Origin: Turritopsis dohrnii
Lineage: Eukaryota; Cnidaria; Hydrozoa; Anthoathecata; Oceaniidae
DNA: 64,000 nt
Direction: 5' to 3'
Assembly: GCA_027922465.2 (NCBI GenBank)
Contig: BQMF02000173.1
Location: 496,001 to 560,000 of the forward strand
Part shown: one piece after another, positions 23,823-33,414 of the stretch
How positions within the stretch are numbered: position 1 is the first letter of the stretch
Layout of the letters: every line of letters begins with the position of its first letter
The notes under the pieces: generated by a model
Databases searched by the model: none
What the model was told of the DNA's origin: nothing
What the model saw: the letters and a program-made list of their open reading frames with translations, nothing else
Translations under genes and position numbers: made by a program

Positions 23823-25041
23823 CTGGTTCAGACCTGACGATTACGGCGATTACGACGATTAAAAAAATATTAATTGTCGTAATCGCCAATCGCCAGGTCT
23901 GAACACTCTCAAGTTTCTCAAATTACCAATTTCAAAATTGTTTCAAACACAAGATACTTCTTTCCCTTGTTAAACTTGAACTTCTTTGCAAAATCTGAAG
24001 CCCGTGCCCTCACGATCTTAAAACAATAGAATACACCTTTCCCGAATTTCTGTTTAAATGTCATGTTAATGCTTAGTTATCAAGTTTAGCCTCGTTTCTA
24101 TGTTTTTCATTGTTTTTCTAATTGCATAATGTTTTCAGTAAGTAATAGTTACTCGTTCTTTCAGTTCCCCAGTGGAATAATTAGAAGTAATTAAGAGTTT
24201 GAAAAAGAGGCGAAAATTAGAGTCTAGGCTATAACACGGTGTTTAAACAGAAGTTCGGGAAAGGTCTATTGACGTAAAATTCAATAAATTTTTACATACG
24301 TGGTAATCCAACTACGACTTTTCTCTCGTCAACGGCCTTATGCCATTTTTCGGTCATGTTCAATAATATCGATTCAGTTGAACGACCTGATCGAAAACCC
24401 CATTGTCTTTCGCTGATTAGACAAAGGGAATCAAGGTGGGATTTCATTTGGTCAAGTATAACTATTTCAAGTACTTTACTAGCTATACTCAGTAGCGTTA
24501 TTGGTCTGTAGTTGTTGCAGTCAGACTTTGAACCTTTTTTGTGCAGGCAAGACACTCTTCCAACTTTTCAATCACTTGGGAACTTGTTTCCTTCAATCGA
24601 GCTCTTTATGACTTTGTATAGACCACTGGATTGTGGTCTTATCGCTTTAACGTGGTCGGCCTTAATATTATCAGGACCTGAAGCTTTTCCCATTTTTATT
24701 GTGCATTTGAAGGCATTTTAATATATCGATTCGTTGATATGGATAACATGAGAACAGGGTGTAACACGATATATGTGACTATTGTCATTATTACTTTGAG
24801 TGTTCAGTTTATTTCCAATGTTTGCAAAGTGATGGTTAAGTGCATTTGCCTTTTCTTTACTATTTGTATAGTGAGTATTTTCTACAGTAACTGTCCCTAT
24901 AGTCTTTGAGTGTTGCTTTCCCTGGAAGGAATTTACAGCTTTCCAGAACGATTTAGTTGATTCACATTTAGCAAAAGTTTCTTTCCAATAACTTGTTTCA
25001 GCAAATCATAGTAATCATCTTAATCGTCAAGTCTGAACCAG
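23823..25041. mobile_element. TIR element (hAT/MITE-like ends) carrying an internal LINE fragment
   Basis: The left end CTGGTTCAGACCTGACGATT at 23823 is mirrored by the right end ATCGTCAAGTCTGAACCAG ending at 25041. The left end also folds as a hairpin with 23881-23908. Further inverted arms lie at about 24028-24058 and 24238-24268 (CCTTTCCCGAA.TTCTGTTTAAA). Between these arms and the right end sits the LINE fragment 24312-25003. There is no transposase. Confidence 0.6.
24312..25003 (-). pseudogene. Internal LINE fragment, almost identical to bases 469-1157
   Basis: The minus-strand frame reads MSCLHKKGSKSDCNNYRPIT and continues through the RT to VDERKV. It matches the LINE at 1-2250 with only scattered substitutions. 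It lacks both the LINE 3' UTR and the (AAT)n tail, and both boundaries fall inside the coding region. It is therefore not an ordinary target-primed insertion. Confidence 0.85.
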
Positions 25042-25449
25042 AACTTATGAATTATTGAATCGCGTGTTAAGTTGTTTCAATGAAATTTCATAAATCAAAA
25101 AGGTTTTTTTATGAATGATTTGCCATTTAAAATTTAACAAAACATTCATGAACTAAAACATGGTTTTAAAATTTTATTACGAAGCTTTTCGTAGTGAATT
25201 ATAACATAACATCATCAGGTAGGAAAAGATTTTATATGGCAATAAATTTACAAATAAACATTGATCTTTAAGCAATTAAAGATAAAAAATGAGGGTTTGT
25301 TTGCAAAGGATTAGAATATTGAAAGCTAACACTAGAAACTGGTCCAGATACTAGAAATGTGACTTCTTTGCTTTATGTACTATTTTAAGAACCTTTATTG
25401 AAATATTTTGTGTGCATCTAGACATTATTGAAAAGAGTTTCCTACTATA

Positions 25450-26113
25450 ATGGGAGACCAAGTTTTCATTTTCTTATTACTTATTGGATATTCATTGGCG
25501 CAAGACTATCCGTGTTGGCCTAGTCAGTTCCAGTCAGGATATGATACAGCAAACAAAAGTTTAGGTGACAATTACTTCTGTGCACCACTCGTTAAATACA
25601 ACTATGGCAAAGAATTTCGACATTATCTTTGTGTTCCTGAAGTTCAAGGAATTGATATAAATGCATGGACATTAGCGCAGAATGGTAAGTAGTCTACTGA
25701 GCGAAATTGCTGAAAAATTATTAGTGCTTGAAATAATATGTGTATTTCAATCTTTTTAGGTGCATTATCGAATATGAATTGCATTAATATCGATGAAACT
25801 GCAGTTAATTATACAAGCAGTGGAAAATATTTTTGTGTGCCCCGTTCCTGGCCATACAATTTCCAATGGTCAAACAAAGGATGCATTGGTGGTAAACATT
25901 GCATGAAGATCGATGTACAGGGGGAACCAGAATGGGATGACAACTACCTTAGATGTTTCTGGTCAATGCAGTAATTTCAATATAACCAATCAAGTGTCGA
26001 CATATTGTGCTTCAAGCTTCAAGTCTCGTGCTGCAGCCAATCAGCTGATGAATAACTACATGTTCATGATGCTTTCGTTGGTGGCAACTTCTGTACTGAT
26101 TTTTTTTAAATAG
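25450..26113 (+). CDS. Secreted cysteine-rich protein with hydrophobic C-terminus; two exons; probable frameshift
   Basis: Exon 1 (25450-25684) starts with a signal peptide (MGDQVFIFLLLIGYSLAQ). A 75-bp intron (25685-25759, GTAAGT...TTTTTAG, phase 1) separates it from exon 2. The mature part has regularly placed cysteines (PCWPSQF, YFCAP, YLCVPE, MNCIN, FCVPRSW, GCIGGKHC). The frame stops at 25974 after EWDDNYLRCFW. In the +1 frame it continues as VSGQCSNFN...VSTYCAS and a hydrophobic tail to 26113. The 19485 paralogue joins these two parts in one frame, so about 5 nt are missing near 25950 here. An AATAAA at 26141 fits a 3' end. I do not recognise the family. A small membrane-anchored or GPI-type surface protein is an inference from the leader and tail. 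Confidence 0.65.
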
Positions 26114-26885
26114 GAACGTTTTCAGTTGTGAGAAGCATAAAATAAAACAATAAGCGTAAGTTCTGCTTAATTTCATTCATTTCGTAATTTGTGTATGAGA
26201 TTGGAAAAGTCATGTCGCGTTGATATTCCAAAAAGGTTTAGTATACTTATGAAAAGAAACAATTCAATGAACGTTATATGTCTTTAACATATCCCACAAA
26301 CCTGCGATAAAGATTTAAACTCTTCCTTACATGAATCTATGCTTATTTAAGTACAGGTTTACCCAATTTGTTCAAAAGAAATGTGATGCTGAACAATGTA
26401 TGGTTTTATTTGTCTCATATTGCTTTTGTATAATATTGTTGCTGAAGATACACAACTTTGTATTGTCATTTGATTATTTTTCAAATTTTGATGGAGATGT
26501 GTAATTTATTTGACGCTCTGTTTTGATTTAACAATGTACAACGAATCTTTTCATTTTGCAAACCGCTAAAAGTAAGTCCATGGAAATGCCAGCACCTTTC
26601 TGGGGTTTTTAAATGATGTTTAACGTTAGATCTCGCAACTATCTCATCCAGAACAAGTCAAGCACTTGCCTTTGAACATTTTCTCCCCACACGCTTGATT
26701 TGACACCAATAAAATCATCAAATGCAACAAGGATAAAATAAGAAAAAGGCACAAAAGACGTGGAAAACATACAGTTTTTGGAAACATGGTTTTTGAAATA
26801 AAAATGTATTTAAAATGTGAAAATAGAGAAATTGATCGAATGCTTTTGTATGCAATATGGTCTTACCATGCAAAAATAAAATACA

Positions 26886-28279
26886 CCAGCCGCCAAGGCG
26901 GCGTCGCTCGCCACCCGTGTTCAGCCTGCGTTATGTCATCACCTGCTCCAAATTACTGCACTTGACACCACCGATAAGTGAGGGACGTATAATGGGAAAA
27001 CTGAGGTTCAATTCTAATGACTTTCACTTCCTTTGCTGCTGGCTTTATCACTTAATAAAGCTCGTTTGCACACGAAGACAAATACGTTCCTGGTGTTTCA
27101 AATCGTGCATGTTCTTAACTCAGCCGTTCATTGTCGCGGTCGCATTTAAAATGTCAGCAAACTTTATTGCTTTATACAATGCATTCCGAACGTGAACTTC
27201 ACGTGCTTTTTATTTACGATTTTAAACCAAGCAAATATCAGTTTAAACAATGGTTCCAAAAAACTGTATTTCAAGATGTGCTATTTCTTTACTTTTTAAA
27301 ACCAATCGATTATCAGTTTAGCAATAATACATTCAAAAGGTATAGAGAAAAAACTTCAACTTATTATTAGCTTTTGTTTTACGCGCTCTGACATGGGTGC
27401 TGTCAGAAGTATGAGAAAAAATGAAAAGCTTGTTTTTTCCATCTTCGTTTTTCTTTTGCCATTTTCATTATTCTTCCAATTTTTTTATATGATGAAAAAG
27501 TGCTTTTTAAGCTTGACACAGCGCAAGAAGAATTTTTGAAATATCTCATAACCTTCAAATTTGCCAAGCAATTATAAAAACTGTGCAAGTTCATTTGAAA
27601 CGTATTTTAGATTATAAAAACAAAGTAAAAAAACATTTTGTTTCATGACACACCATTTGCACCTGTCGGGCAAGGAAAGCTTCGGTTTTTAATCATTTTG
27701 ATTGCACGAAAAAAGACGTTCACCCGTCCCAGACAGTCGGGCAAGCGTTAGGATACAACACTGGCAAACCGAACATGCTGCCATGTTATGCCACTGCTGC
27801 TTTTTGTCCAAAATGTTTCATCATTTAGTTTCTTTGTATTTAGTTGATGTATTGTTTTCAAATCCAAGTCAACGGTGGTCCTTTGAATCTAAAATTGACA
27901 ATAATAATAAAACAAAACGTTATCCCTATTGGTTCACCAGCCAAAAATGTTCGGTTGGGGTTGCAATGTATTTGTTTTGCATTGACTTCGCTTACAAAAA
28001 AGAAATAATTCTCTCACAACTAAATCTACAATTTTGCGTGACATTCAAACAAACAAACAAACAAACAGACAGAGAATCGCCTATTAATATATAGATTGTA
28101 ATAAAAAAACGTTATCCCTATTGGTTCACCAGCCATAAAAAGACACGTTCGATTGGGTTGTAATGTATTTGTTTCGCACTGAGGTCGCATACAAAAAGAG
28201 GAAATAATTTCGCTCACAACTCATTCTACCATTTTGCGTGACAGACAGACAGACAGAGAATCGGCTATTAATATATAGA
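26886..28279 (-). mobile_element. Non-autonomous Helitron with a duplicated 5' end
   Basis: On the minus strand the 3' end is GGCGAGCGACGCCGCC...GGCGG and CTGG at 26889-26886, followed by T (Helitrons end CTRR). The 5' end A|TCTATATATTAATAGCC starts at 28279. A second 5' end A|TCTATATATTAATAGG starts at 28095. The first about 180 bases after each are near duplicates (both contain ACGTTATCCCTATTGGTTCA on the plus strand). It could be one element with a tandem 5' duplication or a truncated element beside a full one. There is no Rep/helicase. Confidence 0.65.
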
Positions 28280-28674
28280 TTCAAACCTGATTTTGTTGAA
28301 CCTGGAATTTCACAACAGCTGCCCCCATCGTCTTCCTATAAAAAAAGATTCAAAGTCCTTGATACCAAGTTTTCTTTTGTGTGTGTGTGTGTATTTTCTT
28401 ATTCTTATCTTTGCCAGTGCGTGTGTCCACAATTTTTATCACAATAATCATTCTAGCATACCGGTATTCGCTTCGTATACTTTTTTTTTTGATTTTTTTT
28501 TTAACAGCATTTATTTGTTGAAGTGACAATCCTGTAAATAAATATTCGTTTAATAATAAAAAATAAAAAAAGAGTTCTTGGGTTCGGAATTATGATAATA
28601 ACAATAATAACAAGATGCCCTTGCAGGCATAAGGATTTCTGCAAAATCAGCTGAAGCATGAAAATTGAAAGGCT

Positions 28675-28845
28675 ATGAGGTAGTTTATGCGGTCGAACTT
28701 GCGCCTTGTCTAATGTAAATCAACAGACCTGTGATTAGACATTGTCAATACTTTTACTTAAGAATGCAAAAGTTTTCATCAGCACAGGTCATTCGATTTA
28801 CATTAGACAAGGCAAAAACTCGGCTGTATAAACTATACTCAAGAC
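28675..28845. mobile_element. Short fold-back element
   Basis: Arms of about 60 bp are inverted around a small loop. They share TGCCTTGTCTAATGTAAATC and GTTTAT; the left arm is 28675-28737 and the right 28783-28845. The stretch 28280-28674 holds GT-rich and T-rich simple sequence and no gene. Confidence 0.7.
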
Positions 28846-28893
28846 ATTCTTAAAATTTAAAAAAGATTGAATCATTTCCGCAATATATGTTTA

Positions 28894-29450
28894 CTAGTAA
28901 CCCGGGTAAAAATTTTTACCAAACTTAACTTCGAAAACAATAGGTCAAATCCACCAATCCCGTGTACCTACCCCGTGACGAAAAAATAAATCATAGAATC
29001 GCAGCTCAAAAGTGTATCTATGTTATCGAGCTCGAAGAACTGATCAAAAAAGTGTATGGGATCGTTTTGCTACGACCAACCGTTACAGAGATATCGTCGG
29101 TTAAAGATTTTGATGACGTCACAGCCGCAATACCAAATTAAATTTAGGCCCAAATTTTGTGTCACCCCATCACCCGTATCGCGGACCCTAAAAAACGTCA
29201 GTTTTCCCTATTGGTTCTCGAGATATTTCCCCAAAAACGTCGCGTTCGATTAGGGATGCAATGCAATGATTCCCCGTGATAGGTTAAAAAATTGACGTCA
29301 CGGCACTTGCTACTATATAATAATCGTAAAAAAACGCATGGCCTAACGAAAAATATGACCACGATTAAGAAGATTTTGACCTTAGAATTCAACAAAATTT
29401 ATCACTCTCTAAAATAAAAGTGTGACACACACTCGCTATTATATATAAGA
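28894..29450 (-). mobile_element. Non-autonomous Helitron D (557 bp), joined to the end of H1
   Basis: On the minus strand it starts TCTTATATATAATAGCG at 29450 and shares CACACTTTTATTTTAGAG with the H3 and X 5' ends. It ends with a GGTAAAAATTTTTACC hairpin and CTAG at 28897-28894, followed by T. The interior aligns with the short Helitrons at 42261 and 42804 (GGGATCGTTTTGCTACGACC, TCTCGAGATATTTCCCC). There is no coding capacity. Confidence 0.85.
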
Positions 29451-29772
29451 CTAGTATCCCGTGTAAAATTTTTTTACGGGTTTTAATTCTGAAAATGACG
29501 TCTCAAAAATGGTGTCGAAAAATGACACTCGCCACTCATGTTCAGCCTGCGTTGTGTCATTGGTAAAACATTTGTGAGCATTTATCTTATATTACTTATT
29601 GTGTAATACAAAAGTACAATAAAATATGTTCATCAGAAAAGTGTATTAAATATTTGCTACGACATTTAAACAGCCATTTCATACATCATCGAACTTCAAA
29701 CTAAGTTTGGAATTGGAAACTAAGCTGACAAAACCAAGTAATGAGATGGCACTCCATTAATCAGATCTGTAA

Positions 29773-29886
29773 CCCAGTGTGCAAAATCGTCAAAAAATCA
29801 CTGTGACGGAGAGCATTCTTAGTGAAATTGTGTGTAGATTTCTATAGAAATGCACTCTTTCGCAGATATTTTTTAATAAACGTGCT
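29773..29886 (-). mobile_element. Small MITE inside H1 (same site as in H2)
   Basis: It aligns with 51460-51580 and with the inverted copy 63748-63868. It contains GCATTTCTATAGAAAT and CTCCGTCACA. One inverted terminus is eroded. H1 and H2 share the flanks, so the insertion predates their split. Confidence 0.6.
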
Positions 29887-30037
29887 ATAAATATTTAAAA
29901 TTTCTGTTCGACACTAATTCAACAGGGTAAAACGTTTTCGAAAATGCTGACTATAAGGATAAGCAAAAAATGTCATAGAATGATCAGCAGGAACATAAAT
30001 TCTCATGAAAAACTGTTGACAATACTACACCAAAAAA

Positions 30038-30310
30038 GTATCCTAAGATAGCATAAACAAACAAATAAATAAATAAATAAACCAAATAAAGGTTATCTTT
30101 AATCACTTTTGGAAAAGTGTATATCGACTTCGTTAACAGTCCTCGAATGCGTTTCGATGGTTTAATCCATTTATTCTTGGAAATAATAGTGAGTACATTG
30201 CATCTTTGAACATAGTTGTGCAATGATAACAGTGATATGACTTCGTTAACAGTCCTCCAATTTTGTTTTATGGTTTAGTCCATTATTCTTGGAAATAATA
30301 ATTCTCGGTA
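30038..30310. repeat. (AAAT)n tract and 113-bp-spaced direct repeat within H1's 3' region
   Basis: An A-rich AAAT tract lies at 30055-30090. A 70-80 base phrase starting GACTTCGTTAACAGTCCTC occurs at 30126 and again at 30239. It may be a LINE- or SINE-derived insertion on the minus strand; the source is not identified. Confidence 0.5.
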
Positions 30311-31033
30311 GCGAGTGCATTGCATCTACGTACACATGCAGTTGGAATAATCGGATCTTCCGAAAAGTGAATTTTTAAAAATTGATGACATATTATTCGT
30401 AAGAGAAACCAAAGAATCTAAAAAAATAAATAAATAAAGTTAAGGTTGAATTTAAAATCCGAAATGTGCAGCCGACAATATATCTTCGAACTAAACTTTC
30501 ATTTACAATTACCTGACAACGCTATCTAGACTACAGCAGATACGGTTATTGATAGGATACTATCAAAAAAGGTGTTTCCCATGAACTACCAACACCAAGT
30601 TGACCTCATTACTATAAATCTAAAGAATCTGAATAAATATAAGTTAAAGATAACGAATTATCATCGATTGTTTGTGTCTGCAGTTAATCAATTTTGTTAC
30701 TTATGAAAGAAGATGTGATTTATTTAATTACAGTTCGCTTTGTTATTAATAAACAGCTGCACGTTCCCAGCCAATTTCTCAATTGTCTTATTTCTGCTGA
30801 CATCAGCATATCCCATTCATTATCTTTAACACACAGACAATAAGCTCCTCAATAAACTAAATGACTAACTTTTAGGAATAGTAATCTCTCAAACTGACAA
30901 AAAAGTTTTCTTATGAACCATAACCTGTAATGTCATTTCACAAAACAGGCTACAGGATAGTGAAATGAAGATCAAAGGAAGTATGTAACAACTTTTATTT
31001 CAACTAAAAACAACAAATATTAACATATACAAC

Positions 31034-31330
31034 GATGGTATGGAACTACCATACACTGACCGTGAATAACTGATTAAATACCCTATGTATGTCTTGTTAG
31101 TAGAAGCTCTATAGTTTATTAGAAAGAGGAATTTCTACACCTTGTATAACAGAATCGATCTAAGCAAAAACAAAATTCTTAAAAATCCTTATTAATAGGC
31201 AGTGGGCATTAATCAACCATTCACAGGAGCAGCTATTTAGACTTCTACCAGCCAAAGATGTTTTCCAAAACGCAGAAAATTAACTTTAATGAAAAAGCTT
31301 GAGCTCTATGTATGGTAGTTCCATACCATA
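31034..31330. repeat. Inverted repeat just after the H1 micro-exon gene
   Basis: Arms 31034-31061 and 31306-31330 share ATGGTATGGAACTACCATAC in opposite directions, about 245 bp apart. Each arm is itself nearly palindromic. The same motif flanks the corresponding place in H3 (63271 and 63485). Confidence 0.75.
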
Positions 31331-31341
31331 TAAAAACTAAA

Positions 31342-32804
31342 CTACCTAAAATAAACATTTTCAACAAAATACTGGGTGTTTAACCCAGAATATTTGGGTA
31401 TAAAATTTTTTTTTTGATTTTTTTTTTTTTGATTTTTTTTTTGAGGGGGGACGAATCCCTCGTGGTCTCGCCCCCCATTTTTTTTCCACACCCAGAACGC
31501 GCGGTTAGACCGCGGTCCTGGGTGGGTTTTTCTATATAAATGGAATTCGTTTCGTGTCACTATAATGTAAGAACAAAAAATGATTAGTAATAATTTAAGA
31601 TTTAATAATTAATAGGTATCAATTAAAGGAATTACCACATAGACAGATTAAAGATACTACATAGATAGATTATACTATTGACGCTGAGAATTAATATCTC
31701 CAAGAACAAATTCAATTGAGTTTTAACAGAAATATTTGTGTTACTTACAGTGGGTAGCTTGTTTAGCCTCCTTTTGTTCTAAAAAAGACAGCGAGGCATT
31801 AATTAACGAAATTACCACATAGACAGATTAAAAATGTGCTATTAAGGCTGAGAATTATTATATCCAAGAATAAATTCAATTGATATATATCAGACATTTT
31901 TGTATTAGGGAAAAAATCCTTACTCTCCAAATTTTGGGTAGATGTTGCTGCTATAATATAAAAGAGAAACAGTATAAATACTACGTCTGCCAAAGTACAA
32001 TCAACACAGATCTACAGACTAAAACTGATGTTTTATGTAAAACAATTCATAACTCACAACTGCTGGGATCTTTAGCATCTAAACAGAAAGAATATTAGAA
32101 AGAAGATTTCAATAGTGAACATGATAAGAGGCAACATGTATTAGAGAAAAAATCCTTACTCTTCATATTTTGGATTGGAGTTGTTACTATAATGATAATA
32201 AGAGAAACAGTATAAATAACTTCATCTGTCAAAGTTAAATACATGTATTTAAGTAAAATGTTAAAAAGGAAAATATCAAACCATTTTCTGCAGCATTCCC
32301 TATGAACAAAATATAATGAAATTACAATAACATGACTGATAAGCAAAACTTGGCTAAATGAAAATAAGAAGTTACCTTCTCCCAGTAGACCCTTCTCTTC
32401 TGAAATGAAAGGAGTAATTTAATATTCATCAATAGTAATTCTAAATGACACTAATGGTATTCTATTGAAGCAATAATTCCTTTTACCTTCCGGTGTTATT
32501 TCATCATTCTCTAAAATATAGAAGGTATAAATAGACCGTCTTTTCTTTTTCTTTATTATATTTACAGTTTTATTTTGAAAACTTACCAGTTTCTTTAACC
32601 CCATCATGAAGCACTAAAATATAATACATACTCACATGGATTTATACTGCATTTAATAATTCCAATATATTGGAAAGCTCTATGTACTTACTGGCTTCAT
32701 CAGTTACATTAGGACCTGGAACAAAACAGTGAAAAATTAATTTTGTATTCAAAAACAACAGTATAAAAAGCATAGAAATATTTACCTTCACGTGCCACTG
32801 CCAT
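31342..32804 (-). CDS. Helitron H1 micro-exon gene (10 exons, 145 aa predicted)
   Basis: I infer the exons from GT-AG sites and frame: 32804-32786 (ATG), 32715-32692, 32613-32587, 32510-32487, 32399-32376, 32186-32160, 32078-32061, 31950-31924, 31778-31749 and 31559-31342. The internal ones are 18-30 nt, all multiples of three, and every junction is phase 1. The total of 438 nt closes in frame. Short pieces read GPNVTDEA, MLHDGVKET, ENDEITPE, EEKGLLGE, VTTPIQNMK and TATSTQNLE. The last exon reads LTRNEFHLYRKTHPGPRS, then AFWVWKKNGGRD and a lysine-rich tail. The first half is acidic and the tail basic; there is no signal peptide or membrane segment. I know no family for it. It lies about 0.6 kb downstream of the Rep/helicase on the same strand. 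Confidence 0.75.
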
Positions 32805-32826
32805 GTTTTTTTTTAATTTTTAGTTC

Positions 32827-32829
32827 ACT
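32827..32829 (-). promoter_or_regulatory. Conserved splice acceptor before the micro-exon gene start codon (H1)
   Basis: A T-rich tract ends in AG, followed by TGAA and, about 20 bases later, the ATG. The same AG|TG arrangement precedes the start in H2 (49230) and H3 (62185). It implies an upstream 5' UTR exon or a trans-splicing acceptor. Confidence 0.5.
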
Positions 32830-32879
32830 AAAAAAAGAAACAACTTAGAATTAATTTTCACAAAAGTAAAAGGATGAAT

Positions 32880-33022
32880 GCCCTGACTTTTGGTTCATGG
32901 ATGGTGCGTGCAAGAACTTTTCATGATAAACAAAATTAAGATGCAAGAGACGAATGCATGCACAACCCATGGTAACAGAGTACACGACGTGAACGTAAGT
33001 CAATGGGACTTGTACTCCGCCT
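32880..33022 (-). promoter_or_regulatory. Conserved block between Rep/helicase and micro-exon gene (H1)
   Basis: The phrase GGAGTACAAGTCCCATTGAC, then TTACGTTCACGTCGTGTACTC, and later AACCAAAAGTCAGGGCAT, is nearly the same in H2 (49071) and H3 (61964). It is preceded in all three by a T-run and AG, like a 3' splice site. GAGTACA and TGTACTC form inverted arms. Role unknown: 5' UTR exon, promoter or RNA structure. Confidence 0.65.
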
Positions 33023-33414
33023 AAAAAACAAACATACAGAAATAAACTGTTTTTTAGGCAAAATAATTAAGTAACTATAAAAGCATATCTTTACATCCAT
33101 ATTTAGCATTGCAACAAAGAAAATGTCATTGAATTAACAAATTAACACTATAATATCAATCATTAACAGTTGAGCAACAGACACTATAGGAAAACTCATG
33201 ACAGTATATACTACGATATAAAAGTCATGACGCTATAGAGGAAAAGCTGCTTTTAAACAACTGCAATGCAAATCACTCCCAAATGAGTGACGATACGATC
33301 AATGTACAACCGGAAACTGATACTTTTACTTTTCCGGTATCTTTGAAACTCATAATCCAAATCCTTTGCACATACCAAGTATATAGATGAAAACAAAAGA
33401 TATGCAGAATTAAG

